Positions 33,272 to 41,721 of a stretch of DNA of 64,000 nucleotides are shown piece after piece (the first letter of the stretch is position 1; every line of letters begins with the position of its first letter). The stretch comes from Desulfuribacillus alkaliarsenatis. GTDB taxonomy: Bacteria; Bacillota; Bacilli; Desulfuribacillales; Desulfuribacillaceae. The position numbers and the translations under genes were made by a program. The notes beneath the pieces are model-generated. The model had not been told where the DNA came from and ran no database searches. It saw only the letters and a list, made by a program, of their open reading frames with translations. The DNA lies in assembly GCF_001730225.1 (NCBI RefSeq), contig NZ_MIJE01000001.1, forward strand, positions 372,001 to 436,000, written 5' to 3'.

Positions 33272-34585
33272 ATGGACATGTATGATGTAATTACAAGAAA
33301 GAAATTAGGGGAAGAGCTATCTAAGGATGAGATTGATTTTTTTATAAAAGAATATGTTAAAGGTGATATACCAGATTATCAAATGTCCGCACTGTTAATG
33401 GCCATATTTTTTAAAGGTATGAGCTATAGAGAGACGGCAGATTTAACTGCAGCTATGGCTGCAAGTGGAGAACAAATTGATTTAACTGCTATTAAAGGCA
33501 TCAAAGTAGATAAACATAGCACAGGTGGAGTAGGCGATAAGACAACATTAGTCGTTGCGCCAATTGTTGCAGCTTGCGGCCTTCCAGTTGCAAAAATGTC
33601 TGGTAGAGGCTTGGGTCACACAGGAGGTACTATTGACAAGTTAGAGGCGATAAAGGGCTATAATTCTGAATTAACTACAGAGCAGTTTGTTAAACAAGTA
33701 AACGATTATAAGTTAGCCATAGTTGGACAAACAGGCAATCTTGCACCAGCAGATAAGAAGTTATATGCTTTAAGGGATGTTACAAGTACAGTTGACTCTA
33801 TACCTTTGATTGCTAGCTCAATAATGAGTAAAAAAATAGCTGCAGGGGCGGACGCAATAGTTCTCGATGTGAAGGTTGGTAATGGAGCCTTTATGAAATC
33901 CTTAGCTGAGGCAGAAGAGCTTGCTAATTGTATGGTATCAATAGGCGAAGCCTTGAATAGAAGGACAATAGCAGTTATTAGTGATATGGAACAACCCTTA
34001 GGAAGCGCTATTGGTAATGCCAATGAAGTACTAGAAGCGATACGGGTGCTACAGGGAAATGGCCCTGAAGATTTGCTTGAATTAAGCAAAGTGTTAGCAG
34101 CACAAATGCTAATAGTCGGGGAGAAAACAAGCTCTACGGTCGATGCCTACAAATTGATAGATAATGCAATAAACACTGGAGAAGCCTTGGATACATTTTA
34201 CAAATTCCTTGAAATGCAAGGGGCAAATATAAATGATATTGATAACTTAGAGCAAGTAATTTCTAATAACACCGAAAGATTTAAAATATGTGCCTTGGCA
34301 ACGGGATATATTAGTGAACTGGCTGCAGAACAAATTGGCCGAGCGACAATGCTACTAGGTGCAGGTAGGGCAGTAAAGGATGCTAACATAAATCCTTTTG
34401 TGGGGGTTATATTTCATAAAAAGGCTGGTGATTACGTTAAGACGGGCGATACAATCTGTGAAGTTCGTTACTCAGAAGAAATTCAACTACAGAGTGTCGT
34501 TAGCGTCATTAATAATGCAATTAAAATAACTAAAAACGTAGTTCAAAGTCAAAAATTAATACATAAGATAATCACAAAAAAATAA
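33272..34585 (+). CDS. pdp: Pyrimidine-nucleoside phosphorylase
   Basis: A 437-residue type II nucleoside phosphorylase acting on uridine and thymidine. It has KVDKHSTGGVGDKTTLVVAP (phosphate loop), MSGRGLGHTGGTIDKLEAI and the base-binding DKKLYALRDVTSTVDSIPLI, followed by the C-terminal PYNP-C domain. ATG 33272 fits the homologous start pattern M-x-M-x-D-I/V-I; ATG 33278 is an alternative. It completes the salvage operon deoB-punA-pdp. Confidence 0.95.
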   Translation: MDMYDVITRKKLGEELSKDEIDFFIKEYVKGDIPDYQMSALLMAIFFKGMSYRETADLTAAMAASGEQIDLTAIKGIKVDKHSTGGVGDKTTLVVAPIVAACGLPVAKMSGRGLGHTGGTIDKLEAIKGYNSELTTEQFVKQVNDYKLAIVGQTGNLAPADKKLYALRDVTSTVDSIPLIASSIMSKKIAAGADAIVLDVKVGNGAFMKSLAEAEELANCMVSIGEALNRRTIAVISDMEQPLGSAIGNANEVLEAIRVLQGNGPEDLLELSKVLAAQMLIVGEKTSSTVDAYKLIDNAINTGEALDTFYKFLEMQGANINDIDNLEQVISNNTERFKICALATGYISELAAEQIGRATMLLGAGRAVKDANINPFVGVIFHKKAGDYVKTGDTICEVRYSEEIQLQSVVSVINNAIKITKNVVQSQKLIHKIITKK

Positions 34586-34687
34586 TAGACTGTTACATTT
34601 TATTATTTGTGATAAAATAGTATAAAATGATTTTAGTATTTAAGCACTAGAGACAAAAATAGTAAAAGAAGTGGGTAGATAGAGGGT

Positions 34688-36067
34688 ATGAACTATAATT
34701 CAATTTCCGTTAAACGTATATTGATAGTTGTTGCAGTGTTTGTCGGAACAATAGAGCTGTTGCGATATCAGATAACGACTAATATTCAATATGATGATAC
34801 AATAATTCAGCCTTATTATATAGCAATTATTACTGGTATTATATTAGCTGGTGGTAACTATTTAATTTTAAATACGTTATTAAAGAAATACATAGCACAG
34901 CAAACGAAATTAAAAAATGCACAATCATTATATAAGCTAGGAATAGAGCTAGGATCATTTAAGGACGTTTCAAGTAATTTAGAGTTAACGGTAAAGCATA
35001 TTTATGAATTATTAAATGTAGATTTTGCTTCATTAGCGCTGTATAATCCTAAGAAGAATGACCTCAGTTGGCGTTTCGTCATCGGAAACGAAACGGACAA
35101 GCATAAAAGAATTCGACTTCGTAAAGGTGAAGGTATAGCGGGTCTATGTATTGAAAAGAAGACAGCTGTATTTGTAGAAGAGTTTCCAAATAAGATACCT
35201 TTGGAGACTCCAGATTCAATACCTATTATGAAAATAGAAAGGCTTGTTTCAGGAGTAGCTGTACCTCTGACATATGAGCAGCAGATTTATGGGGCGATTT
35301 TTGTAGCCCATCGACGTAAATACGAGTTTTCAGATGATGAGATATTTATTCTATATGGGGTAGCTAATCAGCTTGGTGTATTATTAGAACATGCACGATT
35401 GTATCAAGAGATAGAAAGCTTAGCGACAGTTGCTGAACGAGAACGTCTAGCACGGGAAATCCATGATGGTGTTGCACAAACGATCAGCTATGTGCAACTA
35501 CAAATAAAAAAGCTTCAAAAGGTCATGAAGGATCAGGAGTGCCCAGCTGCTAACAAGATTGTTCAAGAGATATCAGAGGCAGTTGATCAGTCTTACAATG
35601 AAGTAAGGGAATCGATTCATGATTTGAAGGATAAGGAGCTGTTTTCTAAAGGCTTCGAACACTGGCTCAAAGCACATGCAAATGGGTTTGAAAGTCAGTT
35701 TGGTATATCAGTTGAGGTTGAGTTTCTAGATCAAACTACGAGTGAACTATCAGAAATTGCCAAAATTCAGCTAGGTAGAATTATTCAAGAGGCCTTAACC
35801 AATATTCGAAAGCACGCACAGGCAGCTAATGTTAAGATTAGTGTAGGAAGAGATGAAAATCAGTTGATAGTAGAGATTTCAGATGATGGTGTCGGTTTTG
35901 AATGCAAAGGTTCACCAGAGGGACATTACGGTTTATCTATCATGGAAGAACGTTCATCGTCCATTGGTGGTACAATAGAAATTGATTCTGAACCAGGTGA
36001 AGGTACTAAAGTTATTGTAAAAATACCACATGAGGAAAACGAAAGGAGAGATTTTTCTTGGATTTAA
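34688..36067 (+). CDS. NarL-type sensor histidine kinase with GAF domain
   Basis: A 459-residue membrane kinase. Two N-terminal helices (about 10-24 and 42-62) enclose a very short outer loop, so sensing is probably intramembrane or cytosolic. A GAF domain spans about 90-235. The HisKA_3 site is H259 (LAREIHDGVAQTISYVQ), and the ATPase has ALTNIRKHAQAANVKI and DDGVGFECKG. The partner response regulator overlaps its end by 10 bases. The signal cannot be named from sequence. Confidence 0.9.
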   Translation: MNYNSISVKRILIVVAVFVGTIELLRYQITTNIQYDDTIIQPYYIAIITGIILAGGNYLILNTLLKKYIAQQTKLKNAQSLYKLGIELGSFKDVSSNLELTVKHIYELLNVDFASLALYNPKKNDLSWRFVIGNETDKHKRIRLRKGEGIAGLCIEKKTAVFVEEFPNKIPLETPDSIPIMKIERLVSGVAVPLTYEQQIYGAIFVAHRRKYEFSDDEIFILYGVANQLGVLLEHARLYQEIESLATVAERERLAREIHDGVAQTISYVQLQIKKLQKVMKDQECPAANKIVQEISEAVDQSYNEVRESIHDLKDKELFSKGFEHWLKAHANGFESQFGISVEVEFLDQTTSELSEIAKIQLGRIIQEALTNIRKHAQAANVKISVGRDENQLIVEISDDGVGFECKGSPEGHYGLSIMEERSSSIGGTIEIDSEPGEGTKVIVKIPHEENERRDFSWI

Positions 36068-36723
36068 TAAGAGTTTTATTAGTAGATGATCACATTTTAT
36101 TTAGAAAAGGACTTGTAAATATTTTGAATGAAGAAAGCTCCATCGATGTTGCTGGTGAAGCAAATAATGGCGAAGAGGCGATTGAGAAAGCTCGAGAGTT
36201 GATGCCAGACGTTATATTGATGGATATTAACATGCCTAAGTGTAACGGATTAGAAGCGACAAGGGCAATCAAGTCTGAAATGCCGTATGTTAAAATTGTA
36301 ATGCTGACCGTTAGTGATGACGATGAAAAGCTGTTCGAATCTATTAAGGCTGGAGCACAGGGATATTTATTGAAAAACTTAGAACCAGAGGATTTAGTTG
36401 TTTACGTGACAGGCGTAATGAAGGGCGAAACGCCTATCTCAGGTTTAATGGCGACTAAGATATTTGAACACTTTACAGGTGGTCAAGTAAGTAGTGAGCC
36501 TAGTAAAGTGGAAAGAGAGAAAAAACCATTAACCAAACGGGAAATAGAAGTACTACAATTAGTAATTAAAGGTGCTACAAATCGAGATATCGCCAATGAT
36601 TTACATATCTCAGAGAATACAGTAAAGAATCATTTGCGCAACATTATGGAGAAGCTACATATGCAAAATCGTATTCAGGCGGCAACCTATGCATTAAAAG
36701 AAGGTTTAATCCGCGATGTATAG
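36058..36723 (+). CDS. NarL/FixJ-family response regulator
   Basis: A 221-residue regulator with a receiver domain (D10-D11, phospho-acceptor D56 in VILMDINMP, switch Lys in YLLKN) and a LuxR-type helix-turn-helix (LTKREIEVLQLVIKGATNRDIANDLHISENTVKNHL split over about 158-195). It starts at TTG with AAGGAGAG 7-8 bases upstream, within the kinase 3' end. The pair probably forms one circuit; targets are unknown. Confidence 0.92.
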   Translation: MDLIRVLLVDDHILFRKGLVNILNEESSIDVAGEANNGEEAIEKARELMPDVILMDINMPKCNGLEATRAIKSEMPYVKIVMLTVSDDDEKLFESIKAGAQGYLLKNLEPEDLVVYVTGVMKGETPISGLMATKIFEHFTGGQVSSEPSKVEREKKPLTKREIEVLQLVIKGATNRDIANDLHISENTVKNHLRNIMEKLHMQNRIQAATYALKEGLIRDV

Positions 36724-36762
36724 CTTCACCAAATAAGCATTAATGGAGTGGATTAATGTAAT

Positions 36763-37149
36763 ATGAAGAAGCCAATAAGAGTAACCTTGACTTTTTCCAA
36801 TCCTTTATTAACACGGGCTATCAAGGATGTAATCGGAAATAACGAAACATTTTTGCTCTCAGAAAGTAAATTAAATTCGATTACATGCGATGATGTTGAA
36901 AACATAGATGTTATTTTGTGTGAAACAGAAGTGCTAGAACGTTTAGAAAAAGAACATATATGCCTAGCACCAAAAACTTTGGGGATTAGTGTATGGAACA
37001 ATATGATTTCCATTTCTAAAGGCGACTTACAAGCTTATGATGACCTTGATGAAATTGTAGACTGTATACTGCAGATAGCAGACAAAGCTAAATTACGTGT
37101 AAAATGTGATTTATGTTTAACTGAATCAAAGGATAGGAGAGCGGAATAA
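36763..37149 (+). CDS. Hypothetical protein, receiver-like fold without phospho-site
   Basis: I do not recognise the family. The 128-residue product alternates strands and helices in the order of a response-regulator receiver: IRVTLTFSNPLLTRAIKDVI at the start and IDVILCETEVLERL in the middle. It lacks the acidic pair and phosphorylatable Asp. It ends with a Cys-containing tail (CDLC). It directly follows the response regulator, so it may modulate that circuit. The start has only a modest ribosome site (TGGAGTGG, distant). Confidence 0.55.
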   Translation: MKKPIRVTLTFSNPLLTRAIKDVIGNNETFLLSESKLNSITCDDVENIDVILCETEVLERLEKEHICLAPKTLGISVWNNMISISKGDLQAYDDLDEIVDCILQIADKAKLRVKCDLCLTESKDRRAE

Positions 37150-37185
37150 TAGCGGAAACAGAAAATAAGTGAAAGAACTAATAGC

Positions 37186-37213
37186 AAAGGCACCCTCTTG
37201 GGTGTCTTTTTTG
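37186..37213 (+). terminator. Intrinsic terminator before dacF
   Basis: The stem AAAGGCACCC/GGGTGTCTTTT (37186-37195, 37200-37210), loop TCTT, runs into TTTTTT. Confidence 0.85.
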
Positions 37214-37293
37214 CGTGTTATGTATAAAAATTTTCCAGGTAATAAAAATCTATTGTCAGCACAAACTAATGATTGACAAAGGAGGCAAACAAT

Positions 37294-38481
37294 ATGAAAC
37301 GTTATATAAAAATATTAACAATTAAATTATTATGTCTTTCACTATTATTTTCAGGAGCTTTAATAGTTGGTGCTGAAACACAGTCTAATCAGGCTGAATT
37401 GGCAAGTAATGCGAAATCTGCAATATTAATGGATGTAAATACTGGTACTGTTCTATTTGAAAAAAATAGTCATGTAAAACTGCCACCAGCATCCATAACT
37501 AAGGTTATGTCTCTTATATTAATCATGGAAGCATTAGAGCAAGGTGTTATATCGCTAACAGACTCGGTTACTGCAAGTGAAAATGCATCTAAAATGGGTG
37601 GCTCACAAATATTTTTAGCGACCAATGAACAGATGACTGTAAAGGAACTACTTACTGGTATTGCTGTAGTCTCTGGTAATGATGCTACAGTTGCCATGGC
37701 AGAACATCTCGCAGGTACTGAAGCGGAATTTGTAAAGATGATGAATCAAAAAGCAAAAGAACTTGGATTAAAAAATACAAACTTTACTAATAGTCATGGA
37801 CTACCTGATAGCTCTCATTATACAACTGCTTACGATATTGCTATAATGTCCCGTGAACTTCTAACTAGGTATCCAGAGATAACAGAATATACGAAGATTT
37901 ATAGTGATTATTTAAGACAAGATTCGGACAGACCACTGTGGCTAGTAAATACCAATAGGTTAGTTAAGTTTTACGAAGGTGCAGACGGATTAAAAACGGG
38001 TTACACAAGCGAGGCAAAATATTGTTTATCAGCTACAGCTAAACGAGATGATTTACGTGTTTTGGCAGTAGTAATGGGAGAGCCTACATCAACAATCAGG
38101 AATAAAGAGATATCTGAAATGTTTAATTACGCATTTAGTAAATATAAAAGCGAGCCGATAGTTAGGCGGGGACAGGTAGTAGAGAATGTATTTATTGATA
38201 AAGGCGAGACAAATACTGCAAATGTTGTAGCTGAGAACGATATGCATCTCTTGCTTAAGAAAAGCGAGAATAGTGATGATTATATTAAAGAAACTTACTT
38301 ACCTGACAAAATTATAGCACCAATAAATCAAAATGAACCAATAGGTTATATGACCATAAATAAAGGAAACCAGGAAATAGCTAGGGTATCATTAGTTTTA
38401 GAGCAGGATGTACAACGGGCAGGCTTTATACAACTATTAGCTAGAACTACAGAGTATTGGTTTGGAGCAAATATTGATTAA
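37294..38481 (+). CDS. dacF: D-alanyl-D-alanine carboxypeptidase DacF
   Basis: A 395-residue class A low-molecular-weight penicillin-binding protein that trims D-Ala from peptidoglycan, during spore cortex formation in the DacF case. It has a signal peptide (residues about 5-28), the catalytic SxxK in PPASITKVM, SGN in VVSGNDA and KTG in GLKTGYT, plus a C-terminal membrane-associating region. ATG 37294 has AAAGGAGG 7 bases upstream. Location just before spoIIAA supports DacF; the forespore promoter expected for it was not convincingly found. Confidence 0.9.
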   Translation: MKRYIKILTIKLLCLSLLFSGALIVGAETQSNQAELASNAKSAILMDVNTGTVLFEKNSHVKLPPASITKVMSLILIMEALEQGVISLTDSVTASENASKMGGSQIFLATNEQMTVKELLTGIAVVSGNDATVAMAEHLAGTEAEFVKMMNQKAKELGLKNTNFTNSHGLPDSSHYTTAYDIAIMSRELLTRYPEITEYTKIYSDYLRQDSDRPLWLVNTNRLVKFYEGADGLKTGYTSEAKYCLSATAKRDDLRVLAVVMGEPTSTIRNKEISEMFNYAFSKYKSEPIVRRGQVVENVFIDKGETNTANVVAENDMHLLLKKSENSDDYIKETYLPDKIIAPINQNEPIGYMTINKGNQEIARVSLVLEQDVQRAGFIQLLARTTEYWFGANID

Positions 38482-38510
38482 AATTGATTAAAAATCGAGT
38501 GAAAATATTG

Positions 38511-38555
38511 TTGCGAAGCGTCGACCTGATGCTTCGCAATTTGCGTTCTTTTGGC
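38511..38555 (+). terminator. Hairpin after dacF, probable terminator
   Basis: A perfect 9-bp stem TTGCGAAGC/GCTTCGCAA (38511-38519, 38531-38539) is followed by T-rich but interrupted sequence. It separates dacF from the spoIIA promoter. Confidence 0.55.
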
Positions 38556-38558
38556 GAA
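38551..38558 (+). promoter_or_regulatory. Candidate Spo0A box before the spoIIA operon
   Basis: TTGGCGAA contains a full match to the 0A-box consensus TGNCGAA. It lies 33 bases upstream of the sigma-H-like -35 of spoIIAA, where Spo0A~P activates spoIIA in B. subtilis. A TGACAA-GTT-TTGTCA palindrome follows at 38572-38586. Confidence 0.6.
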
Positions 38559-38590
38559 TATGGTAATGTTTTGACAAGTTTTGTCATGTA

Positions 38591-38618
38591 GCAGGAATTT
38601 AGATTTTCAATGTAGAAA
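38591..38618 (+). promoter_or_regulatory. Sigma-H promoter of the spoIIA operon
   Basis: GCAGGAATT (38591-38599), 12 bp, GTAGAAA (38612-38618) fits RnAGGAwww-N11/12-RnnGAAT with one mismatch. spoIIA is the classic sigma-H/Spo0A-dependent operon. Confidence 0.7.
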
Positions 38619-38643
38619 TGGAGGTTTAAAGGAGGAGTGAATA

Positions 38644-38994
38644 ATGAATTTACAAATAAAAAGTAAGGTTGTAAAAAACACGGTGATTTTTTATTTAGAA
38701 GGAGAATTTGATCAATACACATCAAGTCTAGTACGCACTGCGATTGAGGGTGAGTGGGGCAAAAAGTTAGCAGCTAATATGATATTGAACATGGATAAGC
38801 TAACTTTTATGGACTCTAGTGGTTTAGGGGTAATACTAGGTAGATATAAGCAAGTAACCAATGATGGTGGTCAGCTTGCAATCTGTTGTGTGAATAGGCA
38901 AGTAGATAAGATTATTGAGTTGTCTGGCTTAAGAAAAATAATAAACTTTTATCAAGATGAAATAGATGCATTAAAGGCATTAGGGGAGGAGTAA
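38644..38994 (+). CDS. spoIIAA: Anti-sigma factor antagonist SpoIIAA
   Basis: A 116-residue STAS protein. Unphosphorylated SpoIIAA binds SpoIIAB and releases sigma-F in the forespore. The phosphorylated Ser lies in TFMDSSGLGVIL (S58). An unusually strong ribosome site (AAAGGAGGAG) precedes the ATG. It begins the spoIIAA-spoIIAB-sigF operon behind a 0A box and sigma-H promoter. Confidence 0.96.
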   Translation: MNLQIKSKVVKNTVIFYLEGEFDQYTSSLVRTAIEGEWGKKLAANMILNMDKLTFMDSSGLGVILGRYKQVTNDGGQLAICCVNRQVDKIIELSGLRKIINFYQDEIDALKALGEE

Positions 38995-38998
38995 AACG

Positions 38999-39439
38999 GT
39001 GGTACAAAATAATAAAATGATATTATCGTTCTCAAGTGTTTCTGGAAATGAGGGTTTTGCTAGGGCTACCGTTGCAGCTTTCGCAGCAAAGCTAGATCCA
39101 ACGATTGAAGAGCTAGAAGATATTAAGACTGCTGTTTCTGAGGCAGTTACCAATGCAATTATTCATGGTTATAATAATCAAGAAGCAATGGTATATTTGG
39201 AGGCAACAATTGTTAATAATGTTATAGAAATTATTGTAAAAGATGAGGGCTGCGGAATTGCTGATTTGGAGCTAGCTAGGGAGGCGACTTATACATCACG
39301 ACCAGATCTTGAACGTTCTGGTATGGGCTTTACTATTATGGAGCATTTAGTCGATGAAATTGAAATAATGTCAATTGTGGAAAAAGGAACACAAATAACT
39401 ATGCGAAAAAAAATTCAAAATTCTGTTCCAGTGAATTAG
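38999..39439 (+). CDS. spoIIAB: Anti-sigma-F factor / serine kinase SpoIIAB
   Basis: SpoIIAB holds sigma-F inactive and phosphorylates SpoIIAA. The 146-residue GHKL ATPase shows the N-box EAVTNAIIHGYNN, the G1 box VKDEGCGIAD and the G2 region RSGMGFTIMEHLVD. The start is GTG 38999 four bases after the spoIIAA stop, with GGGGAGGAG upstream. sigF follows with its ribosome site on the stop codon. Confidence 0.96.
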   Translation: MVQNNKMILSFSSVSGNEGFARATVAAFAAKLDPTIEELEDIKTAVSEAVTNAIIHGYNNQEAMVYLEATIVNNVIEIIVKDEGCGIADLELAREATYTSRPDLERSGMGFTIMEHLVDEIEIMSIVEKGTQITMRKKIQNSVPVN

Positions 39440-39448
39440 GTGAAGGGT

Positions 39449-40171
39449 ATGTATTTAAAAGATGAAGAATTGAAGGAGCTAATAATTCGAAGTCAGCAGG
39501 GAGACCATGAGGCTAAGGATAGGATTGTTAATTCTAACTTAAGGCTAGTATGGTCTGTGGTGCAACGATTTATTAATCGTGGCTACGAGCCAGATGACTT
39601 ATTTCAGATTGGTAGTATCGGTTTAATAAAGGCAATAGATAAGTTTGATTTATCCTACGATGTTAAATTTTCTACATATGCAGTACCAATGATTATAGGA
39701 GAAATACAACGATTTATCAGGGATGATGGATCTGTCAAAGTCAGTAGATCAATTAAAGAATTGTCACAAAAAATAAAAAAGACAAAGGATCATTTATCAA
39801 AAACCCTATCTAGGACCCCTAAAATTAGTGAAATAGCAGAAGCTTTATCAGTAGCTACAGAAGAAGTAGTATTTGCCTTAGAGGCTAATAGACAGCCTAA
39901 GTCAATATACGAAACAGTTTTCGAGAACGATGGAGACCCAATATATTTAATGGATCAAATTACGAATACTGACGAAGATAAGTGGTTTGATAAAATTGCT
40001 TTAGCAGAGGCGATTAAAGAGCTCCCAGAACGTGAAAGGCTTATAATTTATCTGCGCTATTTTAAGGATAAGACTCAGACAGAAGTTGCTGAGCGTCTTG
40101 GAATCTCGCAAGTTCAAGTATCACGCTTAGAAAAGAAAATTCTCTGTTATATTAAAGAACAAATAAGTTGA
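39449..40171 (+). CDS. sigF: RNA polymerase sigma-F factor
   Basis: The first compartment-specific sigma factor of the forespore. The 240-residue protein has region 2 (NSNLRLVWSVVQRFINRGYEPDDLFQIGSIGLI... around 30-65), region 3 and region 4 (TQTEVAERLGISQVQVSRLEKKIL). ATG 39449 has AGGTGAAGG five bases upstream; an in-frame GTG (39440) adjoining the spoIIAB stop has no ribosome site. Activity is set by SpoIIAB/SpoIIAA. Confidence 0.96.
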   Translation: MYLKDEELKELIIRSQQGDHEAKDRIVNSNLRLVWSVVQRFINRGYEPDDLFQIGSIGLIKAIDKFDLSYDVKFSTYAVPMIIGEIQRFIRDDGSVKVSRSIKELSQKIKKTKDHLSKTLSRTPKISEIAEALSVATEEVVFALEANRQPKSIYETVFENDGDPIYLMDQITNTDEDKWFDKIALAEAIKELPERERLIIYLRYFKDKTQTEVAERLGISQVQVSRLEKKILCYIKEQIS

Positions 40172-40198
40172 ATATTAAAAAATCATGAACAAATACTA
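40170..40198 (+). promoter_or_regulatory. Candidate sigma-G promoter of the spoVA operon
   Basis: GAATA (40170-40174), 17 bp, AATACTA (40192-40198) is close to gnATr-N17/18-CATnnTA, with C replaced by A in the -10. spoVA is a sigma-G operon in B. subtilis. The predicted start, about 40205, lies inside the terminator hairpin that follows. Confidence 0.5.
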
Positions 40199-40230
40199 AA
40201 CCTGCAGTTTAAAAAACTGGGGGTTTTTTT
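40198..40230 (+). terminator. sigF terminator fused with the spoVAA ribosome site
   Basis: AAACC-TG-CAGTTT (40198-40210) pairs with AAACTG-GG-GGTTT (40214-40226), followed by T to 40230. The spoVAA ATG begins at 40231, and the G run in the 3' arm (40219-40223) is its only Shine-Dalgarno-like sequence. Confidence 0.7.
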
Positions 40231-40836
40231 ATGCCTGACATTTACATTCAATTAAAAAATAAAGTCTTGATAGAAAAGGATAAGCAGTCTATTTACGTTC
40301 AGGATGTTGCAAGAATTGCAGCCCCAAATCCATGTATAGTTAGTAAAATTAAGGTCTATACTTTAACTAATGATGACAAGGATATAATTGTAATTTCTGC
40401 AATTGATATAGTTAAAAAAATTCAAAATGCACTGCCAGACCACACAGTCAATATTGTCGGCGCTGACAACATAGTAGTAGAGAAAATACGACAGCAAAAG
40501 AACGTCTCCGTCATACTTGTTGCTATTGCTTGGATATTACTTTATTTTGGTGCAGGGCTTACAATTATGTATTTTCACGAAGATACAAGCATGAAGGAAG
40601 TTCACCAAAGGCTACATTATCTATTGACTGGCGAAGAATCTGACACCCCATACTGGATTCAAATTCCATATTCTTTAGGAATAGGAATTGGAATGATGGT
40701 GTTTTTCAACAATGTTTTTAAAAAGAAAATTAATGAAGAACCTAGTCCTTTAGAAGTAGAAATGTTCTTATATGATGACAATATAAATAAATACCTAGTA
40801 AAAAAACCAAAGCTTAATAAAAAGGATGATGCATAA
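40231..40836 (+). CDS. spoVAA: Stage V sporulation protein AA
   Basis: A 201-residue protein of the SpoVA complex that imports and releases dipicolinic acid across the inner spore membrane. It has a soluble N-terminal half (PDIYIQLKNKVLIEKD..., KIQNALPDHTVNIVG) and two membrane helices (about 91-113 and 142-158). Overlap with spoVAB is one base. Its ribosome site lies in the preceding hairpin. Confidence 0.9.
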   Translation: MPDIYIQLKNKVLIEKDKQSIYVQDVARIAAPNPCIVSKIKVYTLTNDDKDIIVISAIDIVKKIQNALPDHTVNIVGADNIVVEKIRQQKNVSVILVAIAWILLYFGAGLTIMYFHEDTSMKEVHQRLHYLLTGEESDTPYWIQIPYSLGIGIGMMVFFNNVFKKKINEEPSPLEVEMFLYDDNINKYLVKKPKLNKKDDA

Positions 40837-41255
40837 TGCATTATTTTATGGAATTGGTTTTGGGATTTGCTGGGGGATTAGCTATCGGTGGAGCGTTTGC
40901 GGCTATTCTAACTGTCTTAGACATACTGCCAAGACTTGCCCAAGTTTGTCGAGCTAGTAATAGTATTACTAAATTTCAGTCAGCATTAATACTAGGTGCA
41001 TTTTCCTGGACTTTGATTGATGTATTATCATTCAATTTAAATACTTGGCTTATTGGACAGGTAATATTTGGGTTACTAGGTGGGGTGTTCATTGGTTTAT
41101 TAGCTGCTGGATTGACAGAGGTATTTAATGTTTTACCAATAATGGGTAAACGACTAAAGATGACTGCCTATATCTCTTACTTTGTGATGGCTTTGATTTT
41201 GGGGAAAGTATCGGGCTCGTTATTTTATTGGTTATTTCATGTGAGTATTAAATAG
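40836..41255 (+). CDS. spoVAB: Stage V sporulation protein AB
   Basis: A 139-residue hydrophobic protein with four membrane helices (GFAGGLAIGGAFAAILTVLDILPRL at the start is the family pattern). It is part of the dipicolinate channel operon, overlapping spoVAA by one base and 18 bases ahead of the spoVAC ATG. Confidence 0.9.
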   Translation: MHYFMELVLGFAGGLAIGGAFAAILTVLDILPRLAQVCRASNSITKFQSALILGAFSWTLIDVLSFNLNTWLIGQVIFGLLGGVFIGLLAAGLTEVFNVLPIMGKRLKMTAYISYFVMALILGKVSGSLFYWLFHVSIK

Positions 41256-41273
41256 TAAAAGGAAGTGGAATGG

Positions 41274-41720
41274 ATGCAAATACAAAAACAGCAATATAAA
41301 AAAATGACAAAACAAATGAGTCCCAAACCACCAATTATACGTAATGTAGTAGTTGCTTTTGTAGTAGGTGGTCTTATTTGTGTTTTTGGACAGTTTGTGC
41401 AAAATATACTCCTTACACATTTTAATTTTACGCCAGAAACTGTGGGGGCACCTACGGTTGCAGTGCTAATATTTATTGCATCACTATTAACTGGACTTGG
41501 TGTGTATGATAGAATTGGTCAATTTGCTGGAGCAGGTTCTGCGGTGCCAGTGACTGGCTTTGCTAATGCAATGACTTCTGCAGCCCTTGAACATCGTTCT
41601 GAAGGATTAGTATTAGGTGTTGGCGGAAATATGTTTAAACTGGCTGGTTCTGTTATTGTATTTGGAGTTGTAGCAGCGTTTTTCATCGCATTAATTAAAA
41701 CACTTTGGGGGATGATGTAA
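41274..41720 (+). CDS. spoVAC: Stage V sporulation protein AC
   Basis: SpoVAC is a mechanosensitive-type channel component of the SpoVA complex. The 148 residues show the conserved PKPPIIRNVVVAFVVGGLICVFGQ, GLGVYDRIGQFAGAGSAVPVTGFANAMTSAALEHRSEG and several membrane helices. ATG 41274 has AAAGGAAG 8 bases upstream; GTG 41265 overlaps that site. Confidence 0.96.
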   Translation: MQIQKQQYKKMTKQMSPKPPIIRNVVVAFVVGGLICVFGQFVQNILLTHFNFTPETVGAPTVAVLIFIASLLTGLGVYDRIGQFAGAGSAVPVTGFANAMTSAALEHRSEGLVLGVGGNMFKLAGSVIVFGVVAAFFIALIKTLWGMM

Positions 41721-41721
41721 G

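Noticed and set aside
37215-37262. Sigma-F promoter for dacF (GTATA ... GGTAATAAAA)
   Set aside because: The spacing between the boxes is about 11 bp instead of 14-16 and the -10 fit is partial.
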